Below are positions 7,270 to 16,434 of a stretch of 64,000 nucleotides of DNA, in pieces. The translations under genes were made by a program, and so were the position numbers. A model generated the notes under the pieces. That model did no database searches, was not told where the DNA came from, and saw only the letters and a program-made list of their open reading frames with translations. Every line of letters starts with the position of its first letter. Position 1 is the first letter of the stretch. The DNA lies in contig NZ_SOCA01000001.1 of the NCBI RefSeq assembly GCF_004364345.1, positions 1,178,001 to 1,242,000 on the forward strand, in the 5' to 3' direction. The stretch comes from Prosthecobacter fusiformis. Lineage in GTDB: Bacteria > Verrucomicrobiota > Verrucomicrobiia > Verrucomicrobiales > Verrucomicrobiaceae.

Positions 7270-8649
7270 ATGTTTAAATTTTCCGGCGATGGCTCCATCA
7301 CCACCTGCGACGGTGTGACGCGGCGCGACTTTCTCCAGGTCGGCATGCTCGGTGCATTGGGCCTGACATTGCCCAGTTTCCAGGCGCTGAAAGCCGCAGG
7401 CAAGGTGGACTCGAAAAAGAGCCAGCGCGCCTGCATCATGATCTTCAATCTGGGTGCGCCTAGCCAACTCGATCTCTGGGACATGAAACCAGATGCACCC
7501 AGCGAGATACGCGGCCCCTTCAAACCCATCCGCACGAACAACGATGCTTTCCAGGTCTCCGAGATCTTGCCATTGCATGCGAAGATTGCGGATAAATTTA
7601 GTCTCGTGCGTTCCTGTTATCACAATGCTGCCGCTGTGCATGATACGGGCCACCAAATGATGCAGACCGGCCGCCTTTTCACCGGTGGGGTGAACACACC
7701 TCATGTCGGCTGCGCGGCGGAGTTTTTGTTAGGCCGACGCTCAGACCTACCTGCCCACGTCATTCTGCCTGAGACCATGGGGCCTACCGGTGGCAACATG
7801 CCGCATGGTCAGGATGCCGGATTTCTTGGCAAGGCCTATGATCCCTTTGTGCTTAACTCTGACCCTTCCACTGAAGGCTTCAAGGTGCCGGACCTGCTCC
7901 CACCCAAGGAGATCGGCGAGGTGCGCCTGGAGCGCCGCCGCCAGATGCGCGAGCTGGTGGACAGCTCCGTGAAAAACTTCGAGGCCAGCGAGCAAGCCAA
8001 GCTCATGGATTCCAACTTCGAATCCGCCTACCGCATCATGACCAGCTCCCAGGCACGGGAGGCCTTTGACCTGACTAAAGAGCCGATAAAAGTGCGCGAG
8101 CGCTACGGCATGAACCGCTTTGGCCAGAGCTGCCTTCTAGCCCGTCGGCTGGTGGAGCGCGGCGTGCGCATGGTGACGGTGAATACCTTCATCACCGTCT
8201 TTGGCGAGATCACCTGGGACATCCACGGCAGCAAGCCCTTCACCAGCATCGAGGGCATGCGCGACATCGTTGCACCCATGTATGACCAGGGTTACACCGC
8301 TCTCATCGAAGACCTTTTCCAACGTGGCATGCTGGAGGACACGATGGTCACCTCCCTCGCAGAGTTTGGCCGCACACCGAAGGTCAATCCCGCCGGTGGC
8401 CGCGACCACTGGCCTAACTGCTGGACAGTCAACTTCGCTGGCGGCGGAGTCAAAGGCGGCCAGGCCATCGGCAAGAGTGACGAGATCGGTGCCTACCCAG
8501 CCGAGCGCCCCGTGGACCCCGGTGAGATCGTCGCCACCATCTACGAAAGCCTCGGCATCGACCTCCACACCGAACTTCCCGGCCCCCAAGGACGACCCTA
8601 TCCCGTCGTGGATTTCGGCAAGGAGGGGATCAAGGAGCTGTTTGGTTAA
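7270..8649 (+). CDS. DUF1501 family protein, Tat-exported
   Basis: This 459-residue protein belongs to DUF1501, a sulfatase/alkaline-phosphatase-like fold very common in Planctomycetes and Verrucomicrobia. It carries an N-terminal twin-arginine motif (TRRDFLQVG, residues 17-25) followed by a hydrophobic stretch. The family signature NLGAPSQLDLWDMKPDAPSE follows, then FSLVRSCYHN, and near the end DTMVTSLAEFGRTPKVN and GGRDHWPNCWT, the usual metal-site region. DUF1501 genes normally pair with DUF1549/DUF1553 cytochromes, as here with the gene at 9967, although an unknown gene and an antitoxin gene intervene. The substrate is not known. Confidence 0.85.
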   Translation: MFKFSGDGSITTCDGVTRRDFLQVGMLGALGLTLPSFQALKAAGKVDSKKSQRACIMIFNLGAPSQLDLWDMKPDAPSEIRGPFKPIRTNNDAFQVSEILPLHAKIADKFSLVRSCYHNAAAVHDTGHQMMQTGRLFTGGVNTPHVGCAAEFLLGRRSDLPAHVILPETMGPTGGNMPHGQDAGFLGKAYDPFVLNSDPSTEGFKVPDLLPPKEIGEVRLERRRQMRELVDSSVKNFEASEQAKLMDSNFESAYRIMTSSQAREAFDLTKEPIKVRERYGMNRFGQSCLLARRLVERGVRMVTVNTFITVFGEITWDIHGSKPFTSIEGMRDIVAPMYDQGYTALIEDLFQRGMLEDTMVTSLAEFGRTPKVNPAGGRDHWPNCWTVNFAGGGVKGGQAIGKSDEIGAYPAERPVDPGEIVATIYESLGIDLHTELPGPQGRPYPVVDFGKEGIKELFG

Positions 8650-8697
8650 ATAATGTTAGGTGGCACTTTCCTTTGTGCCTGCCCGCTACCCTTCGCC

Positions 8698-9951
8698 ATG
8701 ACAAGAAAGCTCAGTTCAGGTCGCAAACGTGAAAGGGTCATTGCTGGCTTTTTCATCGTCGCGACTGCCCTGTTAGGGGCCTGGGTGAACGGAATGTTTG
8801 GCAACGTGCCACCATTTCCTGCGGACTACCGACAGTACGTGATCAAGGGCCGCATCAGTCAGGCTAACTTTCTTCAGGAGCAATCCATTCCCAAAGGCAG
8901 GCTGCCTTGCCTAATAATCGCACCTTGGCATCCGCAGCCGCTGAATTCTGCCAGCAGCCCTGCCATCTGGGAGAAGGGTAAGGTCAGCCTGCGGGTTTTG
9001 CCTGGAGGTCAATCGTTACAGTCGGGGCATCAAACGGTTGTCCTGATTAACGACACCAACTTGGACTTCGAAGTTCCAGGCCACTTGGGGGAGGTGGGTC
9101 TCAAGCTCGAAGTGAAGCTGGCGGATAGTACGTGGCATCGTGCTCAGGCACTTCATAATGACAGATACTGCGGTATTGGAGACATGACTCATCTGCTGCC
9201 AGCGCGTAGTTACGTCGAGCTCTGGGGCTATCGGCCCATATCTGGTCGCGTTGGCAAGATTCGATATGCCATTTATAACGATGCTTCCGATAGGCTGGTG
9301 TCTGCGGAGTTGGAGGGAGTTTATTCGTCTGATGACCTGGCGATGGCCGAGTATGATGAGCTGGCGATGCATGAAGCTACCTTGTCGAAATTGCGGGATT
9401 TCCTGTTGCGGAAAACGTCCCCGGCTCTTCTGCCCGATGGGCTGCCGATCACCTTCCTGCGCCATTCCGCCTGGAACGCTCTTTTGAGCGGCAACCATGA
9501 CCGTGCCGCGGCCCTTGCAGTCGCGAGTAGGGTGCTTCGTTCAGATCCCACTTTAGAATCACGCCAGGAGAGCCTTGAAGTATTGATGGGCCAATGGCGG
9601 GCTGCTATGAACCAGGAAGCGCTCAGGCAGCCTCGAATCCACGGATTCTTCATCACGAAAAAAACCGCGCGGAACAGCACCATGCCCTTTCCTTATCGTG
9701 TTGACTCTTTGTCCTCACCAGCCTTGGCAGCTTCTCCCAGCCAAAACTCATCAGGCAGAGGATCATTAAAATCATCCGCCATCCACCATTGGCCCGCCCC
9801 CAGTCGCGAAATGCGTGGACGTTGGGGGCCTGGATCCGCATGGGCTTCCAAGTTAGACCGTAGCCGCTCTATCAAGAGCTTTTGTTCCTCCAGCGAAAGC
9901 TTCGCTGCAGCTACGGCAAGTTCCGAAACCGTCTTCATGCGAGCAGCATAA
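8698..9951 (+). CDS. Unknown membrane-anchored protein; C-terminus antisense to an antitoxin gene
   Basis: I do not recognise this protein. From the ATG at 8698 it has a basic N-terminus, one membrane segment (AGFFIVATALLGAWVNGMFG) and an extracytoplasmic part of about 300 residues containing a beta-rich stretch (VSLRVLPGGQSLQSGHQTVV) and a helical stretch. From about residue 330 it turns Ser/Ala-rich (SSPALAASPSQNS), and here it lies opposite the antitoxin-like gene at 9693-9938. The original stop has probably been lost, or the reading frame was extended into an inserted segment. Up to roughly residue 325 it looks like real coding sequence; the last 90 residues may be a by-product. It follows the DUF1501 gene by 48 bases. 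Confidence 0.55.
   Translation: MTRKLSSGRKRERVIAGFFIVATALLGAWVNGMFGNVPPFPADYRQYVIKGRISQANFLQEQSIPKGRLPCLIIAPWHPQPLNSASSPAIWEKGKVSLRVLPGGQSLQSGHQTVVLINDTNLDFEVPGHLGEVGLKLEVKLADSTWHRAQALHNDRYCGIGDMTHLLPARSYVELWGYRPISGRVGKIRYAIYNDASDRLVSAELEGVYSSDDLAMAEYDELAMHEATLSKLRDFLLRKTSPALLPDGLPITFLRHSAWNALLSGNHDRAAALAVASRVLRSDPTLESRQESLEVLMGQWRAAMNQEALRQPRIHGFFITKKTARNSTMPFPYRVDSLSSPALAASPSQNSSGRGSLKSSAIHHWPAPSREMRGRWGPGSAWASKLDRSRSIKSFCSSSESFAAATASSETVFMRAA
9693..9938 (-). CDS. Antitoxin-like protein (DUF2281-type), apparently orphan
   Basis: This 81-residue protein begins MKTVSELAVAAAKLSLEEQK, a helical stretch like that of addiction-module antitoxins. It then has the WMADDFNDPLPDEFWLGE motif that marks DUF2281/VapB-like antitoxins. 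The ATG at 9938 was chosen over 9965 because it matches the usual first residues and leaves room before the PSD1 gene. No PIN, RelE or other toxin lies downstream; that space is the opposite-strand gene at 8698. Its start lies 28 bases from the divergent PSD1 start. Confidence 0.65.
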   Translation of the reverse strand: MKTVSELAVAAAKLSLEEQKLLIERLRSNLEAHADPGPQRPRISRLGAGQWWMADDFNDPLPDEFWLGEAAKAGEDKESTR

Positions 9952-9966
9952 CCAAAATATTCCAAG

Positions 9967-12165
9967 ATGCAATTCCTCCGTCAGTGCCTGCTCCTTAGCT
10001 TCTTCAGCATTGTCCTACACGCCGCCGAGCCGCCTTCATTCCGCAATGATGTGCAGCCGATCCTGACGCGATACGGCTGCAACATGGGGGCCTGCCATGG
10101 GGCAGCGGCGGGGCAGGGAGGATTCCGGCTTTCGTTGCGTGGCTTTGATGATGAGGGGGACTACCTTTCCGTCACGCGCTCGGCCATGGGCCGTCGCATC
10201 AATGGCGATGATCCAGCCCGCAGTCTGCTACTTTTAAAAGCGGTGAAGACGGTGCCGCACAAAGGTGACAAGCGCTTCGAGATGGACTCAGAGGCCTACC
10301 AAACTTTGGTGGACTGGATCGCACACGGCGCGCCTGGGCCGAAAGCGGAGGATGCACGTCTGGTTTCGTTGGAGGTCACCCCCAAACAATTGGTTAGCAA
10401 GCCGGGCAGCCAGCAGCAGCTCAAGGTCATGGCCAAATTCAGCGATGGCCGCGCTGAAGACGTCACGCGCTGGGCCAAGTTCAATGCGGTGAATGCCAGC
10501 GTGGCCACCGTGAATGATCAGGGGCTCATTGAGGTCACGGGAACTGGAGAAGGCACGGTCAGCGCCTGGTACCTCAGCCGGCTGGACATCGCCATCGTCA
10601 GCGTGCCCCAGGAAGGATCTGCTGATGAGACGCTGTTCGCCCAGCTCAAGCCGCGCAACTTTGTGGATGAACTGGTACTGGAAAAACTGCGAGCACTGAA
10701 CATCCCGCCTTCCGCGCAATGCAGCGATGGCGAATTCATCCGCCGCGCTCATCTGGACACCATCGGCGTGCTGCCCACCGCAGAGGAGACGAGAGCCTTC
10801 CTGGTCGATGCCAAGCCTAACAAAAGGGACCGCCTCATCGAATCACTCCTCACGCGGCCTGAGTTTGTGGACTACTGGTCGCATCGCTGGAGCGACCTAC
10901 TTTTGGTCAATAGTGACAAGCTCACCCCTGAGGGCATGTGGGCCTACTACCATTGGATCCGCAGCCGCGTGGCGGCCAATACGCCTTGGGACGTCATGGT
11001 TCGTGATCTGCTCACCGCCACCGGCAGCACGCTGGAAAATGGCGCCGGGAATTTCTTCCTGCTGCACGATGAGCCAACCCGTCTTTCGGAAACGGTTTCC
11101 GTGGCCTTTCTCGGCACCGCCATGAACTGCGCCAAGTGTCACAATCATCCACTCGAAAAGTGGACCAATGACGAGTACTTCGCCTTTGCCAATCTCTTCT
11201 CCCGTGTTCGCACCAAGAACGGTGCCACCGCTGATGAACGTGTGGTCTTTAGCGCTACAGAAGGCGACCTTGTGCAGCCTCTCACCGGTAAGCCCCAGCC
11301 GCCGCGTCCGCTCGAAGTCACTGAGCCTGTTTCCATAACGGCACCGGAGGACCGCCGCATCCCCATGGCCACCTGGCTTACCTCGCCAGACAATCGCCTT
11401 TTCAAGCGCACCATCACCAATCGTGTCTGGGCCAACTTCTTCGGGGTAGGCCTGGTGGAGGCCGTGGATGACATTCGCATCACCAATCCAGCCAGCAACG
11501 AGAAGCTCCTCGACGCCGCCTGTGAACATCTGGTTAACCAAAAGTTCGACCTCAAATCCCTCATGCGCGTCATCCTGCAAAGCGAGACTTACCAGCGCAG
11601 CAGCGAGACGATTTATCAGAATGAAAAAGACACCCGTTACTACAGTCATTTTTACCCGCGCCGTCTGAAGGCTGAGATCCTGCTGGATTCCGTCGCGCAG
11701 GTCACCGCCGTGCCGACCACGTTTAACATTGACCGCCGCAATGCCAACAAAGGCACCAAGACCTCTTATCCCATGGGCTTCCGCGCTTTGCAGCTTCCCG
11801 ATTCCAACATCGCCAGCTACTTCTTGAAAAGCTTTGGCCGTGCCGACCGCATCGCCACCTGTGAATGCGAGCGCACCAATGAGCCCAGCATGGCTCAGGC
11901 CCTTCACATCGCCAACGGCGACACGATGAACGACAAACTCGCCACCAAGGACAACCGCGTGGACCAGCTCCTCAGTTCAAACCAGCCTAACGAAAAGCTG
12001 GTTGAGGATGCCTACCTCATTGCCCTCGCCCGCACCCCCACATCAGCGGAGAAAACCAAGGCCGTCGAACTCCTCGCCACCGCTCCCGAAGCCGACCGTC
12101 GCACCACCCTTGAAGACCTCTTCTGGGCACTGATGAGTTCGAAGGAGTTTTTGTTTAATCACTAG
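9967..12165 (+). CDS. PSD1-type cytochrome (DUF1549-DUF1553 with Big_2 domain)
   Basis: This 732-residue exported protein has a signal peptide (MQFLRQCLLLSFFSIVLHAA). A first heme-like site in the form C-x4-C-H follows (Cys38, Cys43, His44 in GCNMGACHG), then a bacterial Ig-like Big_2 segment around residues 140-215 (VTPKQLVSKPGSQQQLKVMA). The DUF1549 domain covers about 225-420 and holds a second, standard site (NCAKCHNHP, Cys388-Cys391-His392). The DUF1553 domain fills the rest (TNRVWANFFGVGLVEAVDDI; QLPDSNIASYF). Such proteins are widespread in PVC bacteria and pair with DUF1501 partners; the biochemical role is not established. Its stop overlaps that of the RelE/ParE-type toxin gene by 4 bases. 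Confidence 0.85.
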   Translation: MQFLRQCLLLSFFSIVLHAAEPPSFRNDVQPILTRYGCNMGACHGAAAGQGGFRLSLRGFDDEGDYLSVTRSAMGRRINGDDPARSLLLLKAVKTVPHKGDKRFEMDSEAYQTLVDWIAHGAPGPKAEDARLVSLEVTPKQLVSKPGSQQQLKVMAKFSDGRAEDVTRWAKFNAVNASVATVNDQGLIEVTGTGEGTVSAWYLSRLDIAIVSVPQEGSADETLFAQLKPRNFVDELVLEKLRALNIPPSAQCSDGEFIRRAHLDTIGVLPTAEETRAFLVDAKPNKRDRLIESLLTRPEFVDYWSHRWSDLLLVNSDKLTPEGMWAYYHWIRSRVAANTPWDVMVRDLLTATGSTLENGAGNFFLLHDEPTRLSETVSVAFLGTAMNCAKCHNHPLEKWTNDEYFAFANLFSRVRTKNGATADERVVFSATEGDLVQPLTGKPQPPRPLEVTEPVSITAPEDRRIPMATWLTSPDNRLFKRTITNRVWANFFGVGLVEAVDDIRITNPASNEKLLDAACEHLVNQKFDLKSLMRVILQSETYQRSSETIYQNEKDTRYYSHFYPRRLKAEILLDSVAQVTAVPTTFNIDRRNANKGTKTSYPMGFRALQLPDSNIASYFLKSFGRADRIATCECERTNEPSMAQALHIANGDTMNDKLATKDNRVDQLLSSNQPNEKLVEDAYLIALARTPTSAEKTKAVELLATAPEADRRTTLEDLFWALMSSKEFLFNH

Positions 12166-12476
12166 GATCTTTGGCGACCATCCAGCAGCTCTTTCAATTT
12201 CTCCGGATTTCTTGCCGTATGCCAGACCAATGTGACAACCACCCATTCTTGATGAATGCGAAAATAGACCGCATAAGGAAAGGGCTTGATGAGGATTCGC
12301 TTAAACTGCCGGTAAACAGGCCTGTGGATATCTGCATCCAGCAAAATCTTCGGGAGGTAACTGTAAAACACATCAAGGAAGCGGTCTCCAAGGGCTTTGC
12401 CTCCGCAACGGTCATACCATTCGGCCGCTTCTGCCGTATCCTCCGTCACTTCAGGAAGGATGCGCAACTTCCTCAT
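12162..12476 (-). CDS. RelE/ParE family toxin of a type II toxin-antitoxin system
   Basis: The 104-residue protein has the RelE/ParE layout: an N-terminal helix pair (LPEVTEDTAEAAEWYDR), RPVYRQFKRILIKPFPYAVYFRI in the central strands, and a C-terminal VVVTLVWHTARNPEKLKE. The family acts either as a ribosome-dependent mRNA nuclease or as a gyrase inhibitor; these residues suit the ParE-like branch paired with the PF09720-type antitoxin. Its start overlaps the end of the antitoxin gene by 4 bases (ATGA-type overlap), so the two form one operon with the antitoxin first. Confidence 0.85.
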   Translation of the reverse strand: MRKLRILPEVTEDTAEAAEWYDRCGGKALGDRFLDVFYSYLPKILLDADIHRPVYRQFKRILIKPFPYAVYFRIHQEWVVVTLVWHTARNPEKLKELLDGRQRS

Positions 12477-12703
12477 ACACGTTTAGCGTTCACGCGTGAC
12501 TGGAATTCTTCTAATGTAAGTGCCCGCGATGGATCACTTTCAAACCGCGCCCACCGTTCATTGAGTTCGTATTTCTCCGCATCCGTGATCTCCAGTTCAG
12601 CCTCGGCTCCTGCCATTGAGGCCCAAATCTCATCCACGATCAAAAGCTTCTCACGCACCGGCAAGGCGCGCACCTGTGGAAAGTCAGCCAGAGTCATGAG
12701 CAT
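12473..12703 (-). CDS. Putative addiction-module antitoxin (PF09720-like)
   Basis: The 76-residue protein reads MLMTLADFPQVRALPVREKL, then LIVDEIWASMAG, with a C-terminal LNERWARFESDPSRALTLEE. This ALPVxEKLxxVDEIWxS pattern is that of the putative addiction-module component family, which pairs with RelE/ParE toxins. It precedes the toxin with a 4-base overlap. If translation starts at the second Met (12697), its ATG shares the CATG palindrome with the start of the cytochrome/WD40 gene on the other strand. Antitoxins of this type usually repress their own operon. Confidence 0.8.
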   Translation of the reverse strand: MLMTLADFPQVRALPVREKLLIVDEIWASMAGAEAELEITDAEKYELNERWARFESDPSRALTLEEFQSRVNAKRV

Positions 12704-15700
12704 ATCTTCCCCCTCATTTTGCAGGTTTCAACTACTGCTTTCCTCTTCGCTATTAACCTTTGCCGGTCTGATTCACGCCCAGGAAACCATTTCCTATGAA
12801 AAACAAATCCTGCCGCTTTGGGATGCCTACTGCATGGATTGCCATGGGGCGGATGATGCGGATGGCGGGCTGGCGTTGGATACCTTTTCGGCCCTCATGA
12901 AGGGCGGGGAAGAAGGCGTGTCCATCGTCGCAGGCAAGGCGGATGACAGTCTGCTGGTGAAGTTTCTCGAAGGTCGTTCAGGACGCGGTGGTAAGAACGA
13001 ATTCATGCCGCCGGGCAAGCGCGACAAGCTGAAGGCGGAGGAGATCGCGCTCATCAAAGCCTGGATTAATGCGGGGGCATTGGGGCCAGTCATGGCGGAC
13101 AAACCTGCCGCTCCCCGCGAAGTCATCACGCCCAAGATCGCGCCGAAAGTCGCCCCCAAACGCTCCATCCAGGCGATGGCGTTTTCAGATGCTGCCAAGC
13201 TCATCGCTGTAGGCCGTTATGGTGAGGTGGAGTTGCTGAATCCTGTTACACGTTCGGTTATTCGAAAGCTCACCGGCTTCAAAGGCCGTGTCAATGCTCT
13301 CGCCTTCTCCACGGATGGAGCCACGGTTTACGCCGCAGGCGGTGAAGCGGGCATCCTGGGTGAAGTGCGCTCATGGAAGACGGCTGATGGCAGCGCCCTG
13401 CTGTCTTATGCCGGGCATACCGATGCCTGTTACGCGCTGGCTCTATCTCCGGATGGGCAGATGCTCGCTACAGGTGGGTATGATCAAAAGATTCGCCTTT
13501 GGGATGCCTCCAATGGCACGGAAATCAAAGCCCTCAAGGGTCACAACGGCAGCGTCAATGGCCTCGCTTTTCGACCTGACGGCAAAGTGCTAGCCAGTGC
13601 AAGTGCGGACCGCACGGTGAAGCTGTGGGCCATGCCTGATGGCGCACGACTGGACACGCTTTCGCAGCCGTTGAAGGAGCAAAATGCTGTCGTCTTCAGT
13701 GCTGATGGCACACAGCTTTTAGGTGCGGGGATGGACAGCCGCATCCGCGTCTGGCAGATCAGTGCCACGGCCAAAGAAGGCAGCAACAGCATCAGCACCT
13801 CCCGCTTTGCCCATGAGGGCGGCATTCTCGGCCTCACGCTTTCTCGCGATGGCATTTTATTAGCCTCCAGTGCCACGGACCGCTCCATGAAGATCTGGGA
13901 TGCCACCAGCCTAACTGAAAAATCGGTTCTCGAAAAACAGTCCGACTGGTCCCCGGCCCTGGCCTTTGCTGAAAAGGGTCAACTCTACAGCGGACGGGTG
14001 GATGGCAGTCTGGGTGTGTATGACACCAGCACGGGCAAATCTGTCCCGCAGGCTATCGCAGAACCGAAGCCTAAAATGATCAGTGTGGCAAAACCCAAAA
14101 TGGCTCCCAAGCCAGAGTTGACCCGGATAATCACGCCTGCACTGCACAGCGGTGGCAGCTTCACCCTGGCACTCCAGGGAAAAAACCTGGATGCGGAGCC
14201 AAAGGTGCACTTCAGTCATCCAGATATCCAGGGCATCATTGTCAAATCCTCCATCCAGCCTAACCAATTACGGATCAAGACGTCCGCACCAGCCACCCTT
14301 CCCCGGGGTGCCTACGAAGTGTGGATCACCACCCAACAGGGTGAAACAGCCCGCATGAAGCTGTATGCCGATGACCTTCCCGCCACGGTCAGCATGCCTG
14401 AGCATTTTAAAGAAGGCCCCTTTGCCATCACTCAACTGCCCGCCAGCGTGTGGGGAAAATTGGTTGAGACCGGCCAGCAGGATGTTTATCAGATCACGGT
14501 GAAGGCTGGGGAAGAACTCGTCTTTGACCTTGCCGTTCAGCAGGTCGGCAGCACGGCCTTGTCACCACGCCTGGAGATCCTCGATCCATCTTTGAACGTG
14601 CTGGCGCTCAATCGCGGCCTGGATCCTGGCGCGGATCCATTCATCGCCTGGAAAGCACCTGCCGACGGCAGCTACCTCGTGCGCGTCAGCAACACCACAC
14701 TGGACGGCAGCGCGACGCATCTTTACCGCCTCACCTTGGGTGCACTGCCCTATGTCACCGGCTGGCAGCCACTCTCGTCCACGGCTCAGATTGAATCTAC
14801 CGTCACACTTATCGGCCATCATTTGGATAGCATCGCCCCCATTGTGATCAAACCCGGCAGCACCGGTCTGCTTCCTATCCCGCTCCCTGCTGGTGACATT
14901 CGTTACCGGGTCAATCCCAGCCAGCACGTCAGTATGCTTTCTCAGGTGACTGAGACCGAGCCTAACAATGAAGTGACAAATGCACAGGCCATCTCCGCAC
15001 CCGGCACAGTGAATGCAAGCCTGTTTTCAAACGGCCCGCAAGGCGATGCCGATCACTTTGTCTTTGAGGCCAAGAAGGGAGAATCCTGGGTCATCGAAAC
15101 CCTGGCCGCCATGGCTGGATCGCCAGCCGATACCAAGATCCAAGTGCTGGATGAAAAAGGCCAGCCCGTGCCGCGCCTGCTGCTTCAGTCGGTTCGCGAC
15201 AGCTATAACAATTTTCGCAGCGTGGATGCCAACAACCCTGACATCCGCCTGCAAAATTGGGAGGAGATGGATCTCAATGAATATGTCTATTTCAATGGCG
15301 ACATCATGAAGACCTTCCGCATGCCACGCGGGCCGGACAGCGGCTTCCTGTTTTATGCCACGGATGGCAAGCGCCGCTCCTACTTCGATACCAGCACCAC
15401 CAGTCATGCGCTGGATGAGGCCTGCTATACGGTCATCCCCCATCCGTTAGGCACACAGCTGGTGCCCAACGGCCTCCCTGTCTTCACCTTGAACCACGCC
15501 AACGATGACGAAGGAACGCGCAGACTGGGCCGTGACTCACGCTTGGCCTTCACTGCACCTGCGGACGGCCGGTATGTGATCCGCGTCACCGATACACGCG
15601 GACTTTGCGGGGAGCGGTTTGTCTATTCGCTCACGGTCCGCCAGCCAGCACCGGATTTCACACTCGCTGTCAGCACGAATAAGGTGATGGCCATTCCTGC

Positions 15701-16385
15701 CGGATCCTCCATTGGCTTCTCGGTTGAAGCCACACGCCAAGACGGTTTCGAAGGCCCGATCCGGGTGGACATCGCCAACGTGCCCGCTGGTTACTTTGCC
15801 TCCTCGCCGATCCTGATCCAGGCCGGCCATACTCTCGCCACAGGCAGCATTCACGCCCTGCCAACGGCCAAATCGGATGCAGACTGGAGCCAGGCCACAC
15901 TCACTGCCACGGCGGAGATTGCAGGCAAAACCGTGACTCACCGCATGGCAAACTTTGGCAAGCTCACCCTCGGTCCTGCACCCAAATTCATCGTTCATCT
16001 GGAGCCTGATGCAGATGGCAAACCGGTCATGCGCCAAGATACGCAGGAAACCAGCCCGCTGGAGCTCACCCTTGTGCCAGGGCAGACCGTCAAAGCATGG
16101 ATCCGGGTGGAGCGGAATAACTTTGATGACCTCATCAACTTCGATGTCCACAACCTGCCCCATGGCGTCATCATTGATGACATCGGCCTCAACGGTATCC
16201 AGGTACGGGCCAAGGAAAACGAACGGCCCATTTATTTCCGCTGCGCGCCGTGGGTGGAGGATCAGGACCCCCTTTGCCATGCTGCCATGGCTTCAGCCCG
16301 GGCGGAGCAGGACAGCTCCGGCCTGGCCACCAGCTTTCCGGTGCTGTTAAAAATCCGCAAATCGGCAGGTGTGGTCACACGATAA
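12696..16385 (+). CDS. Large secreted cytochrome c / WD40 protein with PPC-like domains
   Basis: From the ATG at 12696 the 1229-residue protein has a signal peptide (FQLLLSSSLLTFAGLIHAQ) and a PSCyt1 heme domain with CMDCHG (Cys46-Cys49-His50) and FMPPGKRDKLK. About seven WD40 repeats follow (residues 155-450, for example GHTDACYALALSPDGQMLAT, GHNGSVNGLAF, ASADRTVKLW). The C-terminal half has pre-peptidase-C-like segments (LVETGQQDVYQITVKAGEEL near 590; TETEPNNEVTNAQ near 752). Longer in-frame starts back to 12171 exist but would run antisense through the toxin-antitoxin genes, so they were rejected. It resembles the PVC proteins found beside DUF1501 and PSD1 genes. Its promoter must lie inside the antitoxin gene. 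Confidence 0.8.
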   Translation: MSISSPSFCRFQLLLSSSLLTFAGLIHAQETISYEKQILPLWDAYCMDCHGADDADGGLALDTFSALMKGGEEGVSIVAGKADDSLLVKFLEGRSGRGGKNEFMPPGKRDKLKAEEIALIKAWINAGALGPVMADKPAAPREVITPKIAPKVAPKRSIQAMAFSDAAKLIAVGRYGEVELLNPVTRSVIRKLTGFKGRVNALAFSTDGATVYAAGGEAGILGEVRSWKTADGSALLSYAGHTDACYALALSPDGQMLATGGYDQKIRLWDASNGTEIKALKGHNGSVNGLAFRPDGKVLASASADRTVKLWAMPDGARLDTLSQPLKEQNAVVFSADGTQLLGAGMDSRIRVWQISATAKEGSNSISTSRFAHEGGILGLTLSRDGILLASSATDRSMKIWDATSLTEKSVLEKQSDWSPALAFAEKGQLYSGRVDGSLGVYDTSTGKSVPQAIAEPKPKMISVAKPKMAPKPELTRIITPALHSGGSFTLALQGKNLDAEPKVHFSHPDIQGIIVKSSIQPNQLRIKTSAPATLPRGAYEVWITTQQGETARMKLYADDLPATVSMPEHFKEGPFAITQLPASVWGKLVETGQQDVYQITVKAGEELVFDLAVQQVGSTALSPRLEILDPSLNVLALNRGLDPGADPFIAWKAPADGSYLVRVSNTTLDGSATHLYRLTLGALPYVTGWQPLSSTAQIESTVTLIGHHLDSIAPIVIKPGSTGLLPIPLPAGDIRYRVNPSQHVSMLSQVTETEPNNEVTNAQAISAPGTVNASLFSNGPQGDADHFVFEAKKGESWVIETLAAMAGSPADTKIQVLDEKGQPVPRLLLQSVRDSYNNFRSVDANNPDIRLQNWEEMDLNEYVYFNGDIMKTFRMPRGPDSGFLFYATDGKRRSYFDTSTTSHALDEACYTVIPHPLGTQLVPNGLPVFTLNHANDDEGTRRLGRDSRLAFTAPADGRYVIRVTDTRGLCGERFVYSLTVRQPAPDFTLAVSTNKVMAIPAGSSIGFSVEATRQDGFEGPIRVDIANVPAGYFASSPILIQAGHTLATGSIHALPTAKSDADWSQATLTATAEIAGKTVTHRMANFGKLTLGPAPKFIVHLEPDADGKPVMRQDTQETSPLELTLVPGQTVKAWIRVERNNFDDLINFDVHNLPHGVIIDDIGLNGIQVRAKENERPIYFRCAPWVEDQDPLCHAAMASARAEQDSSGLATSFPVLLKIRKSAGVVTR

Positions 16386-16434
16386 AAGCATTTCCTCGCA
16401 ATGAAGCCAGGGATGTCCACGTTCTTGCTTTTCC

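Noticed and set aside
12171..12695. N-terminal extension of the WD40 cytochrome frame
   Set aside because: It runs antisense through the toxin and antitoxin genes and precedes a clear signal peptide that starts at 12696.
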